A stretch of DNA of 64,000 nt from Acorus gramineus (taxonomy: Eukaryota > Streptophyta > Magnoliopsida > Acorales > Acoraceae): contig CM060855.1 of the NCBI GenBank assembly GCA_030737835.1, positions 1,365,599-1,429,598 on the forward strand, in the 5' to 3' direction. Each line of letters opens with the position of its first letter. Position 1 is the stretch's first letter. The position numbers were made by a program, and so were the translations under genes. The notes beneath the pieces were generated by a model. That model worked only from the letters and a program-made list of their open reading frames with translations. It had not been told where the DNA came from and searched no databases. Positions 58,201-64,000 of the stretch are shown piece after piece.

Positions 58201-59944
58201 GATTGTTATACATGTCTTTTTTTATTTGTTGATACAAGTGATATATTTCAGGTTAGCACAAAACACACAATAAAACTCTGCGGTATATAGAGACACCCAA
58301 AATTCCATCATTTTGTGAGGTATCTAGCCAAAAATATCCCATATCTTTGATTTGAATGTGATATTTTTTTTCTTGGCTTCATATCTTATTGTTATGTTTC
58401 ATCTACATGATTCTCTGTATAAATGCTTAATCTTTGGTCTGCATGTTGGTGGGTCTTTTATTACTGCATGAAAATATTGAGGAGCTTGAACTCTCATAGT
58501 TTCATGAAAGCATTGCTTTGGAGTTTGCAATTAATATAGTTTCGTGTTTATTTTTTTAATTGTTAAACAAGTTCTTCGGTTCTTCTGTGATGTATACATG
58601 GCAAGGCAAAAGCTTTTGAGGGCCTGATTTTGAAGACACACTTTTTGTTGGGACAAATGTAGTAGAATTTCAACTTGTTTTGTTACTGTTGTTGCTGTTT
58701 GACATATATTTGTTTACATGGCCGGACAAAAGCTTTGGAGGACACTTTCAATTTCATGTTCTGTTAAGATGAAGAGTTAGACAGTGATTGAAATGGAGTA
58801 GTAGTTGTTGTTGTTTGAACAGTCCATTGGAGTTTGACTTTTTATTTCATTTTAAATTTGAATGTTTGGCTCTTTTTATCTAGACTTTCATGGATAGGTG
58901 ATATGCAAAAAATAAAAATTCTTGGATTGATAAATGCATCAGAACACATGCTTTTTCTATTTCTCCAGTGGACCTGAATTGGCTCAGTCCCTCTGAGCAT
59001 CATACAGATGAACCCAAGAACATTTTTTTCTGGTGCAACAAAAAAAAACAATCATCATATAATCTGAATTGATAGAGCTCAAAGAGCCAAGGATTGCACA
59101 AGCCAACTCTCCAGGTGCTGCACTACCAAGTTTGACTTTTTATTTCTGGTGCAACAAACAAAAAAAATCACCATATAATCTAAATTGATAGAGCTCAAAG
59201 AGCCAAGGATTGCATATGCCAACTCTCCAGGTGTTGCACTACCAACTTAAACACTGGCTATAATTATACAACCCTTAACTACAGTCTGCATACATTTAAT
59301 TTCACACACAATTACATTTAATTTGAATTCCATGAGACTTGGTTGGAATTGCAACTCCTGGTAACAAATCAAGTACCCACCTATTTGGGGGAAACTTGGA
59401 ATTGACCAAATTTGATGAACTTCAAAAGGCATTTTAAATCAGTGCAATTCCTCCCTCTTTCTCAATTCTCATCTAAATAGGTAGATAAACATGCAAAGAA
59501 CCATTCAAGAATATATTTTTGGGAGCTTAGAAATAACACATTCCATTCATTACATAAGCTGAACCATCAAGTTTCATTACAAAATCTGAATTAACAACAT
59601 TACATAATCTGAACCAACATTCAAAATGATAACAATATGACTAAAAGTTACACATTTGTTCTAAATAAAATTGCACAAATTACAACAAGTAAGAACAAAA
59701 GCACAAGCTTTAATATGCTCCTTATATCCTCTATAGCCGACTTCATTAAAACTTAGGCAATCTTCAGTTCCACAAGTTGGCTATGCATCTTTGAAAATGG
59801 ATTAGGAGAAAGCCCCACCTCTTGTCTTGGCGATTCTTCTTGATTTGATTCCCCATGCTTGTTGGTATATTCCACACCATTATACAGATATACCCATTCA
59901 AAAAATTTACATTTTCTCTAATTCAATTTCATACAAGTGTAGTA
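58201..59944. other. Interior of Mutator-like element 2, non-coding
   Basis: No transposase catalytic domain is recognised on either strand. Two similar stretches (CATGGCAAGGCAAAAGC near 58600, CATGGCCGGACAAAAGC near 58718) and a tandem pair with a 116-bp period (GATAGAGCTCAAAGAGCC at 59071 and 59187) show local duplication. Frames of 60-70 codons on the minus strand match nothing known. Confidence 0.5.
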
Positions 59945-60672
59945 TAATTCAAAAAAGCAAGCAACCTATATCTAAAAGAAAAAAAAAATTGAAAGAAGAG
60001 GGGATCCACTTGAAAAGCAAACAACCTAAATCTACCCAAAAAAAATCCATTCGAGTTTGACATCTATTTGTGAAATCTGACATGTTAAAAGTTTTTTTTT
60101 TTTTTTGGTGAAATCTATCTAACATGTTAAAAGTGTTAATGGCATATTGTAGCACATATGCTGAATAAAATCCAATCAACACTAATATGTCACCAATACA
60201 TGTCATGGATGTATAAAAATGAGATGCACAAAAGCAAGGAAGAAAAAAGAGCTCAGCTTAAAATGATCCTAATGTTATACAATATACAGAATGCAATAAA
60301 AACACCAAAATCCCTTCAAATCAGAAGATTTCCCTATTCACCCTCACTCTCTCTCACAACACACACATAACAACTGATATTCTGATATAATATTCCATAA
60401 CTCATTAACAAAGCAAAAGATCCGGCTGTATTACCGTGGGATTCAAAGGTGGAAGGAGCCGCGGTGGAGTACGCCGGAGATGGAGGAAGGGGCCACGGTG
60501 AGGAAGGGACCGCCATCGCCTTAGATTTGCGTCGCCGGAAGGAGGAGAATGAGTGAGGAGAGAGAGGGTTTTTTTGGCTTTTAAACTCCTACACAAATGG
60601 TCTCTCTAATCTTGACAGTAAGATGAGATCCACACCGATCGAACGGTCGAGATCGGATCCGCATAGGATTTT

Positions 60673-63600
60673 TGTTATATATGTGTCACTTTTAACCTTC
60701 TGGTAACCGTTGGACCATTCTGGCAGTTTTTTGATTTTTTTCGTTTTTCGATCGGAACCGCTAAAATTTCGGGCTGTTAGCTGTCGCCCTGAGATTGAGG
60801 GCTCCGATTGAAAATCTGACTGCATATTATGTGTCCTGGTGCCATTTAAGCCACTCATGAAAATTTCATCGAATTCCGGCAACGTTTCCAAAATTTCACA
60901 GTTCCGGGGCGTATCCGGGTTTTTACCGAGCGAGAAGTCATTGGGAGAGTTGACTCGGTCAAAGTGGGCCCATGACTTGGTCAACCCTTTTTGTTTTTTT
61001 GTGTGGTTGGGTTGACCCAAGTCAAAGGCCACTTAACTCACCTAATCTAGCCCTTAAGCCTAATTAATCTTGATTAGCCCTAATTCAAGTGAGGTTTGAC
61101 TTATTTAAAGTGAGCTAAAAAGGTTGCACTACACTATTCATCATCTTCCCAAATGCATTTTCTCTCTCCCCCTCTCTCCTTTTCTTAGATTTGAGCCCCT
61201 TGGAGTGCTTGAACCTTAAAACCCAAAACATAGAAAGGATAGATCCGGTCCCGATCTACACCCCGGTGTTTTCGGATTCGAATTCCGGCGAGTCTTGCCC
61301 TTTCTCCCGCCCTCTCTTCTCCTCAGATCTGAGCCCTTTCGGAGGTGGGAAGAGGTCTTGGTGGTGGAGACCCTTGGAGAGGCGTTTCGGTGCGCGGAGA
61401 GCAACCGAACTTCCCTTCCTTCCCTTGGTAAGCTCCTTTTCCTTCTTTTTTTGGCTTAGATGCTTGTTAGGAGGGTGGTTTTGAGGTTGGGTGGTGGTCG
61501 GCGGCTGTGGGTGGCTGTTGGTGGTGGTTGGGAGGCGGTCGGAGGCCATTGGTGGCCGGTGGTTGGTGGTAGAGGTGCTCGGACAGGTTGGTGGTCTGTC
61601 CCGGGTAGGATGGCAGCGGGCGCAACAGGCAGCGCATCAGGTGGCCGGGCGCGCGAGCGCGTGCGCGCGGGCGTGCAGGGGGCGTGCTGGGCGCGCTGGG
61701 TAGGCTGGCAGCGCTGGCATGTAGGATGGCTGGCGGGGCAGGCGGGCAGTGCTCAGGCAGCAGGCGAGCGGTGCTAGGGCCACTCGGCGATGCGCGCAGG
61801 CAGGCAGCGCGGGCAAGCGGCGCGGAGGCTGGCAGGCGCGCTGGGCGCGTGTTGCCGAGCGTGCGCGTGGACGCTGGGTGAGGGTGCTGGGCGCTGGGCG
61901 TGCTGGGCGTGCCGGATGTGCTGAGCGCGCGTGCGAGGGCGCTGCGCTGGGGCGCAGTGCGCGCGGGTGCCCGGGGCGGGGGCTGGTCGAGGGGATGATG
62001 CGAGCGGGTGGTGCGCGCGGAGCGAGGCGATGGGCGCGGGGCGTGCGGTGTGCGCGCGGGCTGCTGCGCTGGGGCGCAGCAAGCGCGCGGTGCACCCGGG
62101 GAGCTCGGCGGCGTGTCCTGGCATGCGGGCAGGGGCGCTTGGGTGCGCGGGCTGGGGCGCGGCGGTGCATCCAGGGGCGGGTGGCCGTGCGGGTGGTTGC
62201 CAGGGGTGCGGGAGTGAGTCGGGGTGCTCGGGCTAGCGTGCCTACGGGTCGTATGTACGTTTGCCCGAGTTTTGGGTATTTTTAGTGTATTTTTGATGTG
62301 TTTGTGGATTTTACTCACCAAGTCGATACCCTGTCTTGCACGTCTTGACGGACGGTCGCGCGACGACCCGATCTCCAGTGAGTTGGAAGATCCAACCCAG
62401 TAGGGAGGCGTTACATGCACTTGGGCGTGTACCGTCCTCCCCTGGGGCACCATAGTAAATATTAACCTGCTTAATATGAAAACTATGTAAGCATGATAAT
62501 CTGTAGTATGCATGCCACCCTAGATTTGTATGCTAGGGACTTATACCCTTAGGACCCGTATAAGAACCATGCGCCCTGTTATCATGTTTCCATGCTAGGA
62601 AAGCCCCGACCGATGCATGTTCCCATTTAGTTTAATTTATTTAAATAAAATGCGAGCATGTGATTATTAGCCTGTCTTAGTGAATATTATAGGGGAGGGG
62701 CCTCGCGAGGACAGCGGTGAGACCTGGGCTAGGGTACTCCGTGTTCCTTGTTTGGTTGTCGGGATGTCCTATATCGGGACCTCACGCTGCCCTCCCAAGG
62801 ATTCTTTCCCCGTTAATATTCCAACCTCTTTATTATTATAATGCATGTTTCCCCGCATCCTGGTTATGCGCCCTGTTGGAATTCTGAAGAATTCAAGGCA
62901 TTAGAGTTGTAGAGATGTGTGGTCGGCGGATCCGAGTGGATCATATGCGTATGGATAGGCTGTTCTGTTTCCCTTCGTTGGATCCGTGTAGAGACTGCCC
63001 CAGCGTTAGAAAGGCCGTCCCTTCCGAGGGCTCCCATCAGTAGGCGCCTCCCGATATTTGTGACGGACTGTGCTGAAGTGTGGGTGAAGGCCAAGCGGCC
63101 TACGGAGTGGAGGAGAGACTATCGGTGGACCAAGGGTGACCAACAGCCTAGTCAGTCCCAATATCCTATGTCACCCATAGAGGGGTGAGGGTGAGGGTGT
63201 GGTGGGTCAGCAATGAGGTGACCCGCTGGTTTGTGGAATTGTGGTCTAAGGATGATTATTAGATTAGTATGTCCCAATATCCTATGTCACCTATTGAGGG
63301 GTGAGGGTGAGGGTGTGGTGGTTCGGCGATGTACGAACCACTGGATTTATGATGTTATGCCACTTTGAGGCTGGTTGTTGTTTAATTGTGGTTAATATAG
63401 CTGTGATGCATGGGTTGTGCTGTTCACTGAGCGTGTGGCTCACCCCTCGCATAATTGTTTTCTCCAGTTGCCACTGAGCCGGATCAGCAGGAGGAGCCTT
63501 CCGAGGGATTCCTTCAGTAGCGGAGCAGCGCTACGTCCCGCGAGTGTTAGAGGCTATCAGCATCCCTTTTTGGCTGTATGTATTTTATTTCCGTGCTTGA

Positions 63601-63862
63601 GCACGCGTTTGTATATATTCAGTTGTATATTGTGTATATTGGCTCTCACAGGACAAATGATTGTGTATCGAGTCTGTAGTATGTTTTATTTACAGATTCA
63701 GTCTTTCGCTTCCGCATTTGGTGTATATATCATGTCAGCCTCTTTGTTGTCTGTGTGTCATTCTAGTTGCTTGTTTATGGTATATTATTGACCCCATGTG
63801 TAGATTCTGATATTATATATACACTTGCCGCGTCACGGGGACGGCCGCCCTGGGGCGTGACA
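60673..63862 (+). mobile_element. Young solo-LTR-like element 3, inside the right TIR
   Basis: This 3,190-bp element starts TGTTATATATGTGTCAC and ends GGGGCGTGACA, flanked by ATTTT (60668-60672) and CTTTT (63863-63867), a near-identical 5-bp repeat. Its internal order matches elements 1 and 2: CT-rich leader (61160-61190), GGTAAGC at 61427, GC-rich tract 61610-62230, a CTGTCTTGC / GACGGACGGTCGCGCGACGA block near 62345, GGATCCGAGTGGATCATATG near 62928, two tandem GGGGTGAGGGTGAGGGTG units (63182, 63298), and hairpin near 63427. No gag or pol. It split the TIR between its two 97-bp tandem units, so it postdates the Mutator-like element. Confidence 0.78.
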
Positions 63863-63993
63863 CTTTTGGTTCTTAAATCCAACACAAATGGTCCTTGTAA
63901 TCGTAACCGTCAGATGAGATCCACACAGATCGAATGGTCAAAATCGGATCCGCATCTAAGAGCGCGTTCGCATGTCTGCACCGTATCAAAACT

Positions 63994-64000
63994 CTATATA
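63994..64000. other. Right flank of Mutator-like element 2
   Basis: CTATATA follows the right end of the element. It is consistent with insertion in a TA run, but the window stops before a target repeat can be confirmed. Confidence 0.4.

Larger units (their letters stand above)
56448..63993. mobile_element. Mutator-like element 2 with ~0.9 kb TIRs carrying a FAR1-domain ORF
   Basis: The left TIR is about 56448-57360 and the right TIR about 59945-60672 continued at 63868-63993. They match inversely over nearly 0.9 kb, by eye close to 90%. The ends read AGTTTTGATACGGTGCAGAC. Each TIR begins with two tandem ~97-bp units (GCGGATC-GATC, GACCGTTCGATCGGTGTGG). Internal to the TIRs are the FAR1-type ORF (57664-58200) and about 1.7 kb of non-coding DNA. 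The right TIR is split by LTR-like element 3. Excluding that insert the element is about 4.35 kb. No catalytic transposase is visible. Confidence 0.78.

Overview
This looks like an intergenic, repeat-filled stretch of a flowering-plant nuclear genome. The evidence is two FAR1/FRS-type sequences (a plant-specific family), plant L1-type LINE pieces, a Ty3/gypsy LTR with a plant-style primer-binding site, hAT, Harbinger-like and Mutator-like elements with long terminal inverted repeats (TIRs), and very AT-rich spacers. I cannot name the species. I see no tRNA, rRNA or CRISPR array, and no complete host gene. The only clean protein-like frame is a 178-codon FAR1 DNA-binding-domain ORF at 57664-58200, and it lies inside a transposon.

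Layout. (1) 1-3150: AT-rich spacer, copies of a small repeat family, and the upstream part of a Ty3/gypsy LTR. (2) 3151-25156 is copy A of a ~22 kb segment. (3) 25158-52755 is copy B, head to tail with A. Each copy carries, in order: LTR/gag fossil, 3' LINE fragment split by a 1.5 kb element, AT-rich DNA with a CACGTG cluster, old hAT MITE, FAR1-like pseudogene, antisense solo-LTR-like fossil, AT-rich DNA, 5' LINE fragment, and an AT-rich satellite block with Helitron-like ends. (4) 52756-53411: spacer, an intact small TIR element and a TA microsatellite. (5) 53412-56430 and 56448-63993: two Mutator-like TIR elements placed end to end in the same TA run. The second holds the FAR1-type ORF.

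Comparing copies A and B dates the insertions. In a 480-bp stretch read by eye (10021-10500 against 32105-32584) I counted nine differences, about 2%. Two ~3 kb solo-LTR-like elements (35925-39056 and 44166-47168) occur only in B, and a 555-bp hAT MITE (23983-24537) only in A. In each case the other copy shows the uninterrupted target, so these insertions postdate the duplication, or the two copies are alleles wrongly joined by assembly. A third young LTR-like element (60673-63862) sits in the right TIR of the last Mutator-like element.

The most unusual signal is the 3 kb LTR-like family. Three young copies and an older antisense relative share LTR-type ends, a GTAAGC-like donor, a TTGCAG-type acceptor, a ~36-nt exon-like block ending at GTGAGT, and a TGAGC/GCTCA hairpin. 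The young copies also carry a hypervariable, extremely GC-rich tract where the intron would be. This suggests a spliced LTR transcript with conserved architecture and little coding capacity.
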